Source: Hirschia baltica ATCC 49814
Lineage (GTDB): Bacteria > Pseudomonadota > Alphaproteobacteria > Caulobacterales > Hyphomonadaceae
Length of the DNA: 64,000 nt
Assembly (NCBI RefSeq): GCF_000023785.1
Contig: NC_012982.1
Location: 3,224,001 to 3,288,000 of the forward strand
Direction: 5' to 3'
Below, piece after piece: positions 51,780-60,585 of this stretch. The notes beneath the pieces were generated by a model. It did not search any database, was not told the origin of the DNA, and worked only from the letters and a program-made list of their open reading frames with translations. Position 1 is the first letter of the stretch; the number at the start of each line of letters is the position of its first letter. The position numbers were made by a program, and so were the translations under genes.

Positions 51780-53762
51780 TTAGATTTGCTTTAATGCGGC
51801 ATCCACAACGGCATCAGACGTGATGTTAAAGTGATTGAACAGATCTTTTGCAGGCGCAGACGCCCCAAATCCATTCATACCAACAAACTCACCATCTGAT
51901 CCTATCACGCTATCCCAACCAAAACGCACGCCGGCCTCGACGCCAACTTTAGGTAAGTTACTGCCAAGAACTTCAGCTTGGTATGCGTCAGATTGCTCTA
52001 GGAATAATTCCATACATGGCATGGACACAACCCGTGCGCCAATGTCCTGAGCTGCGAGCTTCTCTTGAGCTTCCAGTGCAAGACCAACTTCAGATCCAGT
52101 CGCAATCAAAACAACTTGAGCTTCACCCTTGGCTTCAGATAAAATGTAAGCGCCTTTTGCCACCAAGTTTTCATCCGTGTGATCTTTACGTGCCGGCACA
52201 ACACCTTGACGCGTTAAAGCCAAAACAGAAGGTCCGTTTTCACGGCTCAATGCCACTTGCCACGCTTCCATCGTTTCCACACCATCACATGGGCGCATAA
52301 CGTGTATGTTCGGCATCGCACGCAAAGAAGCCACGTGCTCCACTGGTTGGTGTGTTGGTCCATCTTCACCCAGACCGATTGAATCATGCGTCATGACGTG
52401 AATAACGCGCGCACCCATCAAAGCACCCAAACGTATCGCACCACGAGAATAATCAGCAAATGCGAGGAATGTCCCAGAATAAGGGATAACACCGCCATGC
52501 TGTGCCATACCATTCATCGCAGCCGCCATTGCGTGTTCACGCACACCATAATGCATATAACGCCCAGCCCAGTCATCACTGTTCAAAGCCGTTGTGTGAG
52601 ATGTTTTCGTGTTGTTTGAACCAGTCAGGTCTGCCGATCCACCGATCATCTCAGGAATAGCACCTGTCAGCACTTCAAGCGCAGCACCAGACCATTGGCG
52701 CGTTGCTTTTGTCGCTTGGCCTTCAGCAACTTCTTTTTTGTGAGCATTCGCCGCAGCTTCTACGCCTTCAGGAAGCTTGCCTGCCATTGCGCGTGTAAAT
52801 TCAGATGCATTATCTAATGCATTCAAACGTGCTTCCCACGCCTTGCGTACATCCACAGAACGCGCACCCGCAGCACGCCATGCATCCAGCACTTCAGGCA
52901 CAACCGTAAAACGCTCACTTGGTAAACCAAGGTTTTCACGCAGTGCCGCAGTTTCATCTGCTGGGTATGGACCACCGTGCGCTTTACCTTGTCCGGCAAA
53001 TGTTGGCGCACCAAAACCAATTGTAGTTTTACAAGCAATCAAGCTTGGCTTGTCTGTGTTTGCTTTTGCGCGCTCTATGGCTTCAGCAACGGCCTCTGGG
53101 TCATGACCGTCAACGGCATCGACCTGCCATCCAGAAGAGGCAAAACGCGCTGTTTGTTTTGTTGAATCAGCTACATCAGTACCGCCATCAATCGTCACGG
53201 CATTGTCATCGAAAAGTACAATCAACTTGCCAAGCCCCAAATGGCCAGCAAGTGTCAAAGCTTCTTGAGAGATACCTTCCATCAAGCAACCATCACCCGC
53301 AATCACATAGGTGTAATGGTCAACAAGCTCATCACCATAGCGCGCATTCATATTGCGTTCGGCAATCGCCATCCCAACAGCTGTGGCAATCCCCTGCCCC
53401 AATGGACCTGTTGTTGTCTCAACGCCTTCAGTAATGAAATTTTCAGGGTGCCCAGGTGTCTTAGACCCTAATTGACGGAACTGCTTGATATCTTCCATTG
53501 ATACGGATGGGTAACCCGTTAAATGCAACAAAGAATAGATGAGCATAGACCCGTGACCAGCAGACAAAACAAAGCGGTCGCGGTCGGCCCATTTAGGTGC
53601 TGTCGGGTCAAATTTTAGAAACTGAGCAAACAATACAGTCGCAGCATCTGCCATCCCCAAAGGCAATCCAAGATGCCCAATTCCCGCTTTTTCAATAGCG
53701 TCTGTAGAGAGTGCGCGTATGGCATTCGCCATATCCCGATTTGCAACTGTTGATGAACTCAT
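51780..53762 (-). CDS. tkt: Transketolase
   Basis: 660 residues. Thiamine-diphosphate motif GDGCLMEGISQEALTLAGHL-G and FDDN (metal), plus the pyrimidine-domain GVREHAMAAAMNGMA. It exchanges two-carbon units between sugar phosphates in the pentose-phosphate pathway. First gene of the minus-strand run tkt, gap, marC, pgk, fba; divergent from the DUF4164-zapA pair. Confidence 0.97.
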   Translation of the reverse strand: MSSSTVANRDMANAIRALSTDAIEKAGIGHLGLPLGMADAATVLFAQFLKFDPTAPKWADRDRFVLSAGHGSMLIYSLLHLTGYPSVSMEDIKQFRQLGSKTPGHPENFITEGVETTTGPLGQGIATAVGMAIAERNMNARYGDELVDHYTYVIAGDGCLMEGISQEALTLAGHLGLGKLIVLFDDNAVTIDGGTDVADSTKQTARFASSGWQVDAVDGHDPEAVAEAIERAKANTDKPSLIACKTTIGFGAPTFAGQGKAHGGPYPADETAALRENLGLPSERFTVVPEVLDAWRAAGARSVDVRKAWEARLNALDNASEFTRAMAGKLPEGVEAAANAHKKEVAEGQATKATRQWSGAALEVLTGAIPEMIGGSADLTGSNNTKTSHTTALNSDDWAGRYMHYGVREHAMAAAMNGMAQHGGVIPYSGTFLAFADYSRGAIRLGALMGARVIHVMTHDSIGLGEDGPTHQPVEHVASLRAMPNIHVMRPCDGVETMEAWQVALSRENGPSVLALTRQGVVPARKDHTDENLVAKGAYILSEAKGEAQVVLIATGSEVGLALEAQEKLAAQDIGARVVSMPCMELFLEQSDAYQAEVLGSNLPKVGVEAGVRFGWDSVIGSDGEFVGMNGFGASAPAKDLFNHFNITSDAVVDAALKQI

Positions 53763-53898
53763 AATGGCTTCCCTGAATTGTTTTTAGCTGAGTTAAACGC
53801 ATTATAAATTACGTCAAGACCCTTCCGATCAGACCTCGACAAATGGCCATTGCAAAAATTGATTGCATCCAAGTGTTTAGTGAAGCAAAATAGTTAAT

Positions 53899-54210
53899 AT
53901 GGATCAGCAAGATAACGATAAAAAAAGCGAGCAAGCACCCGTCCGAGATATTCTGGGACAGGCTGAATTACGCCTGAACAATGCCGTCACCTCTTTGACG
54001 GGAAGCGTAGACCGTATGCTCGAACGCCTAGAAGCTGCCCGTCCCGCCGAAAGAGAAGCCGAAGCTTTGAGACGCGACCGTGCACGTTTGGCCATGGATC
54101 TTGATAGCGCACGCGCAAGAGAAAAAGAATTACAACAGCTCGCCGATGAAGCCTCTAGCGCTTTAGGAGCAGCAATAAAAGAAGTAAGAGAGGCATTGGG
54201 CAAAGTCTGA
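53899..54210 (+). CDS. DUF4164-type coiled-coil protein
   Basis: 103 residues, almost all coiled coil (about 15-95: AELRLNNAVTSLTGSVDRML, then LRRDRARLAMDLDSARARE). The acidic start and heptads fit DUF4164, a family found just upstream of zapA in many alphaproteobacteria. It probably works with ZapA at the division ring, but that is inference from position. Divergent from tkt. Confidence 0.8.
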   Translation: MDQQDNDKKSEQAPVRDILGQAELRLNNAVTSLTGSVDRMLERLEAARPAEREAEALRRDRARLAMDLDSARAREKELQQLADEASSALGAAIKEVREALGKV

Positions 54211-54264
54211 CATTGTGGGAAGTACAGACATTAATCAAAACCCGTGTCTTTTTGGGGTGAAAAG

Positions 54265-54591
54265 ATGAGCAAAGCAGAATTAATAATCAATAAGAAGCGC
54301 TACATCGTTTCTTGTGAAGAAGGACAGGAAGCACGTTTAACCAAACTTGGTGAACGTCTGGATAAACGTGTCATCGGATTAGCTGAAGTCATGGGAGAGA
54401 TCGGCGTAGAAAGACTATTCCTAGCTGCCGCTCTATCTCTTCTTGATGAATTGGACGATGCAGAAATGGATGCGGGTGTTAAATCACTTGATGAACGGAT
54501 AACAGCAATAGAAGCGCGCGCAGCAAAAGCATTATCTGATGCGGCCAGTCGCATTGAATCATTATCTGCACATTTAGAACGCGCTCACTAA
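54265..54591 (+). CDS. zapA: Cell division protein ZapA
   Basis: 108 residues from ATG 54265 (GGGGTGAAAAG upstream; the reading from 54244 would span this site). The fold is a small beta head (AELIINKKRYIVSCEEGQEA) followed by a long helix (ERLFLAAALSLLDELDDAEM and on). ZapA cross-links FtsZ filaments. The stop codon is the first part of a hairpin shared with the converging flavoprotein gene. Confidence 0.9.
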   Translation: MSKAELIINKKRYIVSCEEGQEARLTKLGERLDKRVIGLAEVMGEIGVERLFLAAALSLLDELDDAEMDAGVKSLDERITAIEARAAKALSDAASRIESLSAHLERAH

Positions 54592-54616
54592 ACCAGTTTG
54601 ATCTCAATCTGGTTTA
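54589..54616. terminator. Hairpin spanning both stop codons of zapA and the flavoprotein gene
   Basis: TAAACCAG (54589-54596) and CTGGTTTA (54609-54616) pair perfectly around 12 bases. The left arm begins with the zapA stop codon and the right arm ends with the reverse-complement stop of the flavoprotein gene. No T-run follows on either side, so it is at best a weak bidirectional terminator. Confidence 0.45.
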
Positions 54617-55798
54617 GGCATTTTGCCCTGCCACATAGCCAGATGACCACGCCCATTGGAAATTATATCCACCAAGCCACCCTGTGACATCAACGGCTTC
54701 ACCAATAAAGAATAATCCCGCTACATTTTTAGCTTCCATCGTTTTTGACGACAGATCATTGGTATCAATACCGCCAATCGTCACCTCAGCGGTACGATAA
54801 CCTTCCGTGCCAACAGGTTTTAACCGCCAAGCTGAAATACGCTTTGCAATCTCTTCCAATTTCGCGTTGGAAAGATCAGCCATCCGAAAGCTAGCATATG
54901 TCTGTTCAGCAATTGATTGGGCCAGACGAGATGGTAAAAATGTTTCCAACACACTTGCCAATTTCTTTTTCGGTGCTTCTTCGCGTCCTTTTTTCAAAGC
55001 AGCCAAAGCATCAACACGTTGCGCCAGATTGACTTCAATTTCATTGCCGGGAAGCCAATAAGACGACGCTTGCAGTGCGGCCGGTCCTGATAAACCTCTA
55101 TGCGTGAAGAGCATGGCTTCATCAAAGGCAATCTCCCCAGTATCAATGCGCGCACGCACAGACACACCAGACAATTCCGACATTTCTGCCAATAATTCTC
55201 CGCCAAACATAAAAGGCACGAGTCCCGGACGTGGATCAATAATGTTGAGGCCAAATTGTTTTGCTAATTCATAAGCAAAAGGTGTCGCTCCCATTTTAGG
55301 AATAGAAAGCCCGCCCGTTGCCACGATAAGTGACTCACAATGCATATTGCCTATACTTGTCTGCACCAAAAATTCGGTATCACGTTTAGAAACACCTATA
55401 ATTTCAGTACTCAACCTGATCTCGACATTATTAGCCGCACAATCATCCAACAACATTTGAATAATTTCAGTCGCACTATCATCGCAAAACAATTGGCCCA
55501 AAGTTTTCTCGTGATATTTGATGCCCTGCTGATCCACGCGCGCAATAAAATCATGTTGCGTATATTGCTTCAGCGCTGACTTACAAAAATGCGGATTTTG
55601 CGAAATGAAGCGGGAGGGATGCGTGTTCACATTTGTAAAATTACAACGTCCACCACCCGAGATACGCACTTTCTCAGCTGGTTTCTTGGCATGATCAATC
55701 ACGCAGACTGATCGACCGCGTTTTCCCGCCTCAATGGCACTAAAAAGCCCCGCCGCACCTGCGCCAAGGACAATAATATCGTAATTTTCTGAAGACAT
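54614..55798 (-). CDS. HI0933/YhiN-family FAD-dependent flavoprotein
   Basis: 394 residues from MSSENYD (ATG 55798; a MVM start at 55804 is also possible). FAD fold DIIVLGAGAAGLFSAIEAGK, the family signature SGGGRCNFTN and the C-terminal GGYNFQWAWSSGYVAGQNA, with VDVTGWLGG before it. Members are oxidoreductases of unknown substrate. Converges with zapA. Confidence 0.9.
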   Translation of the reverse strand: MSSENYDIIVLGAGAAGLFSAIEAGKRGRSVCVIDHAKKPAEKVRISGGGRCNFTNVNTHPSRFISQNPHFCKSALKQYTQHDFIARVDQQGIKYHEKTLGQLFCDDSATEIIQMLLDDCAANNVEIRLSTEIIGVSKRDTEFLVQTSIGNMHCESLIVATGGLSIPKMGATPFAYELAKQFGLNIIDPRPGLVPFMFGGELLAEMSELSGVSVRARIDTGEIAFDEAMLFTHRGLSGPAALQASSYWLPGNEIEVNLAQRVDALAALKKGREEAPKKKLASVLETFLPSRLAQSIAEQTYASFRMADLSNAKLEEIAKRISAWRLKPVGTEGYRTAEVTIGGIDTNDLSSKTMEAKNVAGLFFIGEAVDVTGWLGGYNFQWAWSSGYVAGQNA

Positions 55799-55848
55799 AA
55801 CCACCTTGGAACACGGTTTAAGGCTTTAGCCAAGCCAAGAAGCAAATA

Positions 55849-55878
55849 CAAAAAAGCCGCCAAGTCCCACTCGGCGGC
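55849..55878 (-). terminator. Terminator of cpdR
   Basis: GCCGCC (55856-55861) with GGCGGC (55873-55878); on the minus strand it is followed by TTTTTTGTATTTG. It lies 24 bases after the cpdR stop codon. Confidence 0.9.
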
Positions 55879-55901
55879 GATCTTAACACTATTGACGAAG
55901 C

Positions 55902-56261
55902 TTAGGCAGCCATAACGCGTTCTACTTCATCGACCAATTCTCTTAAGTGGAAAGGTTTAGAAAGCACTTTCGCCCCTGCTGGTGTCGGGCTACCGTTTGA
56001 AAGCGCAACAGCCGCAAAGCCAGTAATGAAAACAATCTTCATTGCTGGATCAAGTTCTGCACCTTTGCGCGCCAGCTCGATCCCATCAAGACCAGGCATA
56101 ACAATGTCAGTCAGAAGCAGATCAAACACTTCTTCCTGAAGTGCTTCAAGCGCTGATTCACCATCATCATAATCACGAACTGTGTGACCTGCCTTTTTAA
56201 GCGCATTCACAAGAAAACCGCGCAGACTGTTGTCGTCTTCCGCAAGAATAATTTTAGCCAT
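55902..56261 (-). CDS. cpdR: CpdR, single-domain response regulator controlling ClpXP
   Basis: 119 residues from ATG 56261 (GGACATT upstream; the reading to 56375 is not conserved). Receiver features: acidic pair Asp9-Asp10, phospho-acceptor Asp52 in LLTDIVMPG, Thr80 and Lys102 in VLSKPFHL. The sequence FITGFAAVAL and the C-terminal RVMAA are characteristic of CpdR; the two final alanines match the ClpXP recognition end described in Caulobacter. Unphosphorylated CpdR primes ClpXP at the pole for degradation of PdeA, McpA and, with RcdA/PopA, CtrA. Divergent from the formylglutamate gene. Confidence 0.94.
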   Translation of the reverse strand: MAKIILAEDDNSLRGFLVNALKKAGHTVRDYDDGESALEALQEEVFDLLLTDIVMPGLDGIELARKGAELDPAMKIVFITGFAAVALSNGSPTPAGAKVLSKPFHLRELVDEVERVMAA

Positions 56262-56401
56262 AATGTCCTGTCTCACCACACCGCTTGTTCGCAATAATAG
56301 CAAACTTCCCATAATTGAGTAAAGTTCCAATGAACAATCAAGTGCAACTTCCTTTATTTCATTGATTGCATTCACCTTGCGTCACGGATTATACCATTGG
56401 A

Positions 56402-57355
56402 ATGCATGGTCACATTCCCTCTTCTGAAGATAAATCAACACAGGCTCAGGATCTAACCTGCCGCCACATTCTTGACGACTCGCAAGAGAGTTTTTCCATA
56501 TCTTACCCAGAATCGCATACAAGCCCGCTCGTCTTTGCCTCACCGCATTCGGGCAGATGTTATCCGCGTGCGTTTTTTAGTGCGTGTATTGCCACCCCTC
56601 TGGACCTCCGCCGCGTGGAAGATGCCTATGTCGATGTATTATTTGATGATATTCCAGCAATAGGGGCTCCCCTGCTGCGCGCACTTGTAGGTCGTGCATG
56701 TCTGGACCTTAACCGAGCCTCCAATGAATTGGACGCTCACCTTATAGATCCACCCATGAAATCACCCCGCCCCAATAGAACACCGCGTGTTCAAGCAGGT
56801 TTAGGGTGTATTCCGCGAATAGCATTTTCAGGAAAAACTATATATGGGCGTAAACTTACCCCAGATGAGGTAAAAAAGCGTATTAGAACAATATACCTAC
56901 CTTATCACAAAGCCCTTGATGCTCTGATAGACACCACCCGCAAACATTTTGGTGTGTCATTCTTGATCGATTGCCACTCAATGCCGTCTCAAAGCGAAAT
57001 AGGCGGAAATTTCCCGGATATCGTTCTTGGCGATCGCTTTGGCGGATCATGCTCTGCTGAACTGACTCAAAAAGTGGAAGACGCTTTCACTTCACACGGA
57101 TACAGTGTTGCCAGAAATCGTCCCTATGCAGGTGGATTTATCACCCAATCACAGGGCCGCCCTGAAAAGCAGCGCCATGCTTTGCAAATAGAAATAAATC
57201 GAAAGCTCTATTTGGACGAACAAAATGTCTTATTGTCAGAAAATGCTAAAAATCTGAAATCCGACATAAATTCAATTTTTAAAGAATTAAATATTTGGGC
57301 AAAGCAAATCGCTCCCAAAACCCCTAAAAATATACCAATCCCGCAATCGCAATAG
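56402..57355 (+). CDS. N-formylglutamate amidohydrolase family protein
   Basis: 317 residues from ATG 56402. The zinc site pieces are FASPHSGRCYPRAF near residue 50 and the DCHSMPSQS segment; NRPYAGGFITQSQG and QIEINRKLYLDE complete the HutG2-like family. The usual reaction is release of formate from N-formylglutamate in histidine breakdown, but no hut genes adjoin, so the true substrate may differ. It is divergent from cpdR, an order also seen in related bacteria. Confidence 0.88.
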   Translation: MHGHIPSSEDKSTQAQDLTCRHILDDSQESFSISYPESHTSPLVFASPHSGRCYPRAFFSACIATPLDLRRVEDAYVDVLFDDIPAIGAPLLRALVGRACLDLNRASNELDAHLIDPPMKSPRPNRTPRVQAGLGCIPRIAFSGKTIYGRKLTPDEVKKRIRTIYLPYHKALDALIDTTRKHFGVSFLIDCHSMPSQSEIGGNFPDIVLGDRFGGSCSAELTQKVEDAFTSHGYSVARNRPYAGGFITQSQGRPEKQRHALQIEINRKLYLDEQNVLLSENAKNLKSDINSIFKELNIWAKQIAPKTPKNIPIPQSQ

Positions 57356-57730
57356 AGGTACGCAATAAAAAAAGGGCTATGCAAACGCACAGCCCGAAAG
57401 TTTTAATAGGGAGGAAACGTTCTGAAAATCAGAACGAATGCGGCGCGAACGCCAGCAAGACCTTTAAACCCCAATCAATTGTGTTTCGCAATTTTTCAAA
57501 ACGTGTAATGACATTTTTCTAAGCATCCGCCCGTTTCGCTTGCATTCGAGATTTTACTGCACTCCGTTTAAGCAGATTCGGTCTCGATCCATATCAAGCA
57601 TGGTTAAAATAAGCCCCATTTAAAAAATCTTCGCCGATTTCCTGCATTTGGCCCATAGATTGCTCAGTACCCCCCGACAGGTATTCAATTGGTACGGTGC
57701 CAAGCGTGCCAACAAGGTCGGAGTGTAACA
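57356..57730. other. 375-base region without a gene
   Basis: It holds a hairpin GGGCT-A-TGC/GCA-C-AGCCC (57374-57395, flanked on the left by seven As, a terminator on the minus strand and perhaps a weak one on the plus strand), a perfect inverted repeat CGTTCTGA-AAA-TCAGAACG at 57418-57436 just after GGGAGG, and then AT-rich sequence that must contain the promoter of the XRE gene. A short transcript or operator around 57418 is possible; I cannot identify a known RNA family. Confidence 0.5.
57418..57436. promoter_or_regulatory. Perfect 8-bp inverted repeat upstream of the XRE regulator
   Basis: CGTTCTGA (57418-57425), AAA, TCAGAACG (57429-57436). A compact symmetric site of this kind suits a dimeric HTH repressor; it is about 295 bases before the XRE gene. 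Confidence 0.35.
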
Positions 57731-58129
57731 ATGGCAACAGATGTAGATATTTATGTAGGAAAGCGCCTTCGTCGCAGACGCCGTCTTCTAGGGATGACCC
57801 AACAAGACCTAGCCTCTGAGATTGGTGTACGTTTCCAACAAATTCAAAAATACGAATGTGGCGCAAACCGCATAACAGCCAGTCGTCTTTTCGACCTTGC
57901 AAATGCTTTGACAGTTAATGTCAGCTATTTCTTTGATGGACTAGCGCCAGATGGAAAACAAGCACCAGCAAATGACGGCAATGACACATTGTCAGGTGAC
58001 ATTCTTTCTCAAAAAGAAACACTTGAACTTGTTCGTGCCTATTATCGTTTGAGCGAACGCCCACGTCGTCGCCTTCTTGATCTTGCAAAAGCACTTGAAG
58101 AAGACAACAAAGATCAAGGTGCCGCATAA
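57731..58129 (+). CDS. XRE-family transcriptional regulator (PhrR/PraR-like)
   Basis: 132 residues from ATG 57731 (GGAGTG upstream, 57719-57724); the reading from 57689 lacks a site. HTH at about 7-66: LRRRRRLLGMTQQDLASEIG then RFQQIQKYECGANRITASRL, the very conserved helix pair of the alphaproteobacterial PhrR/PraR branch. The C-terminal part ends QKETLELVRAYYRLSERPRR and a helical tail. Genes of this type control cell-density or stress responses; the targets here are unknown. It is followed by hisN after 158 bases. Confidence 0.88.
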   Translation: MATDVDIYVGKRLRRRRRLLGMTQQDLASEIGVRFQQIQKYECGANRITASRLFDLANALTVNVSYFFDGLAPDGKQAPANDGNDTLSGDILSQKETLELVRAYYRLSERPRRRLLDLAKALEEDNKDQGAA

Positions 58130-58287
58130 AAGCGTCACGAAACACACTCTGACTAAGGGGTAGACACACACTACCCCTTCACAGAGTCGATATTCATTGA
58201 TCACAACACTGCCAATTTATCGACACTGTTCACACAGTGGTCGACTTTCCGCTTGCAAAATATAGCAGCTCTCGGCATCTTGCTCGT

Positions 58288-59109
58288 ATGAGCAATGCAC
58301 AAGAATTACTAGAACTCACAGCTTTCGCCGAGAAACTGGCCGACGCTGCAGGCAAGACCATTCTACCTTTTTTTAGAGGTGAAGGATCAGTCGCTGACAA
58401 TAAAGCGACATCTGGTTTTGATCCGGTAACAATTGCTGACAAAGCAGCCGAACAAGCTATTCGTGACATCATAGATAAAGAACGCCCTGATGACGCCATT
58501 ATGGGCGAAGAATATGGCTATAAAGCCGGTACTTCAGGCTGGACTTGGTATCTTGATCCCATTGATGGCACACGCGCATTCATGTCTGGCCTTCCCGTCT
58601 GGACAACGCTCATAGGACTAGTGAGAGAAGAAAAATCGGTCATCGGCATTATCGATCAATCCTATCTGAAAGAGCGCTATGTCGGCACACCTTCTGGATC
58701 ATATATGATTGATAATGAAGGTAAAAAACACAGTTTAAAAACACGAAACTGTCCCAAATTGACCGACGCCATACTCGCAACGACCGATTATTTCATTTTT
58801 ACTCATCCCGAACGCGGTGCCTTTGAACATTTACGTGCAACAGCAAAACTCACCCGCTATGGGCTAGATGCATACGCATATGCGCGTGTTGCCGCCGGCA
58901 CAATGGACATGGTCGCAGAAGCTGGCCTACAATCATATGATGTTGCAGCTCTCATCCCCGTCATCGAAAACGCGGGCGGTGTTGTCACAGACTGGTGCGG
59001 AAGACCAGCGCAGCTCGGCGGACAGATTGTAGCTGCTGCAAATCAAAATATTCTGGACGAAGCACTTATTTCACTGCGCCGTTCTGCAAAAGCACTTGAT
59101 TGTAACTAG
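58288..59109 (+). CDS. hisN: Histidinol-phosphatase of the inositol monophosphatase fold
   Basis: 273 residues from MSNAQEL (ATG 58288). Metal motifs IMGEEYG (73-75 Glu pair region), DPIDGTRAF (90-98) and SYDVAALIPVIENAGG. The TRAF form and length place it with HisN, which makes histidinol from its phosphate in histidine synthesis. The stop is directly against that of the converging hydrolase gene (59110). Confidence 0.85.
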   Translation: MSNAQELLELTAFAEKLADAAGKTILPFFRGEGSVADNKATSGFDPVTIADKAAEQAIRDIIDKERPDDAIMGEEYGYKAGTSGWTWYLDPIDGTRAFMSGLPVWTTLIGLVREEKSVIGIIDQSYLKERYVGTPSGSYMIDNEGKKHSLKTRNCPKLTDAILATTDYFIFTHPERGAFEHLRATAKLTRYGLDAYAYARVAAGTMDMVAEAGLQSYDVAALIPVIENAGGVVTDWCGRPAQLGGQIVAAANQNILDEALISLRRSAKALDCN

Positions 59110-60039
59110 TTATATCCCAGCACGATCCAGCATTTTATCAAAAGCGGTCATAAACTGATCCCGACGACTATCTGTTTCCATTAGGATTTCATGCTTTGCC
59201 CCAGCAACTTTGATATGCTGAGCGCTCTTCAAACGACTTGCCAGTAAGGCGTGAGAATGATTGTCCACGAGTGCTTCTTCCAATGCCGATGCAATGAGTA
59301 TTGGGATATTGATATGATCTAATGCCTTGGGCTGAGCTAAAGTCTTAGATACCTTCAGCGCCTCATTCACCCAGCCCCAAGTAATTGCACCCAATGCCAA
59401 TTTTGAGTTTGCTTTGATTAGGTCTTGTTGGACCTTCCAACGTTTTTCATAATTGGTAATGATATTGCCTTCAAATTTCTCATCGAGATCATGCTTATGG
59501 ACAAGTTTTTCAGATCTCCCGATTTTGCACATTATGGGCACAAGCGGATGCAGAATTTTCGCTATTTTAAGCCCCCACATTGGCGCACAAAAAGCAGCAG
59601 CTTCAACATCAAGTACTTGTTGCCGTATTGCTTCTAGGGCGATAGCTCCGCCCATAGAATGCGCCAATACAACTCTTGCTCCATAAAGTTTGTGATCAAT
59701 CGCATTTAGACCACGGCGAAAAGCTTGAATATATGTATTAAAATCATCGATATGTCCCGCTAAGGGATCTTTGAGCATGCGATAAGATAACCCTTGCCCA
59801 GGCCAATCAAAAGCAACAACGCAAAACCCACGCTCTTGCATGTCCCTAGCAAGTTCAAAATATTTTTCGATGAATTCAGTACGCCCAGGACTGATAATAA
59901 TTGTTCCACGCGGCGAAGCATATTTAGAACTAGCATGCGCGAACATTCCACGCATTTGACGGTTTTGATCATCTCTAAAATAGAAAATCTCAATCGATTC
60001 TGGCGCAGGATTATCCGGTATCAGGACATATTCATTCAT
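59110..60039 (-). CDS. Alpha/beta hydrolase, lysophospholipase-like
   Basis: About 309 residues. Nucleophile Ser129 (counted from the first Met) in VLAHSMGGAIAL; the oxyanion-hole region is IIISPGRTEFIEK; a histidine in VAGAKHEILMETD closes the triad. The C-terminal KHEILMETD and FDWPGQGLSYR are typical of the PldB/monoacylglycerol-lipase group. It probably releases fatty acids from lysophospholipids or glycerides at the inner membrane. Single gene. Confidence 0.88.
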   Translation of the reverse strand: MNEYVLIPDNPAPESIEIFYFRDDQNRQMRGMFAHASSKYASPRGTIIISPGRTEFIEKYFELARDMQERGFCVVAFDWPGQGLSYRMLKDPLAGHIDDFNTYIQAFRRGLNAIDHKLYGARVVLAHSMGGAIALEAIRQQVLDVEAAAFCAPMWGLKIAKILHPLVPIMCKIGRSEKLVHKHDLDEKFEGNIITNYEKRWKVQQDLIKANSKLALGAITWGWVNEALKVSKTLAQPKALDHINIPILIASALEEALVDNHSHALLASRLKSAQHIKVAGAKHEILMETDSRRDQFMTAFDKMLDRAGI

Positions 60040-60155
60040 CAAAAACTATCCCCATCAAAACCACGCGCAATTTAAGCAAAACCCATATAATATGAGTGCA
60101 TTCTCAACATATATGGCGAAAAGAATGCACTCTAATTCTGATCAAAATCAGTAGA

Positions 60156-60458
60156 CTAGCTCATGCTTGAAAATAGACCTTGAAGTTTCATAGCAACACT
60201 CATGTCACCAGCAACTTTCAATTTACCTTGCATGAAAGCCATCATTGGATCCATTTGACCCTGAGCAAGTTTTTTGAAATCTTCAAAATCAACAGAAATA
60301 GTGGCATCAGCCTCACCATCTTCATTGGTGACAGCATTCTGAGCACCATCGATGAACAATTTTCCAATGTCACCAAAGTCAAATTTCACTGTGTTGTCAA
60401 AATCTGTTCCTGAAGAAACAACACCGGCAATCTTCGCAGTAATTTCGTTCAAATCCAT
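60156..60458 (-). CDS. SCP2 sterol-carrier-family lipid-binding protein
   Basis: 100 residues covering one SCP2 domain: VKFDFGDIGKLFIDGAQN, ATISVDFEDFKKLAQGQMDP and MAFMQGKLKVAGDMSVAMKL. The MAFMQGKLKVAGD segment is the family signature. It forms a hydrophobic tunnel for fatty acyl or sterol-like ligands in the cytosol. It stands alone between the hydrolase and the lipoprotein gene; a shared role in lipid handling is plausible. Confidence 0.92.
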   Translation of the reverse strand: MDLNEITAKIAGVVSSGTDFDNTVKFDFGDIGKLFIDGAQNAVTNEDGEADATISVDFEDFKKLAQGQMDPMMAFMQGKLKVAGDMSVAMKLQGLFSSMS

Positions 60459-60585
60459 GTCGTAAATCCTTCCTCATATCGAGGCTATTGATAGTGTTTT
60501 GCTACAATTGCCACGATAAAACAGCAATTGCGACTCCCCATATTCTCTTTAGCTGATTTCCTTGGGTAAAGGGAAACCCCCATTT

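Noticed and set aside
54592-54613. 6S RNA gene downstream of zapA
   Set aside because: ssrS often follows zapA, but here only 22 bases separate zapA from the converging flavoprotein gene.
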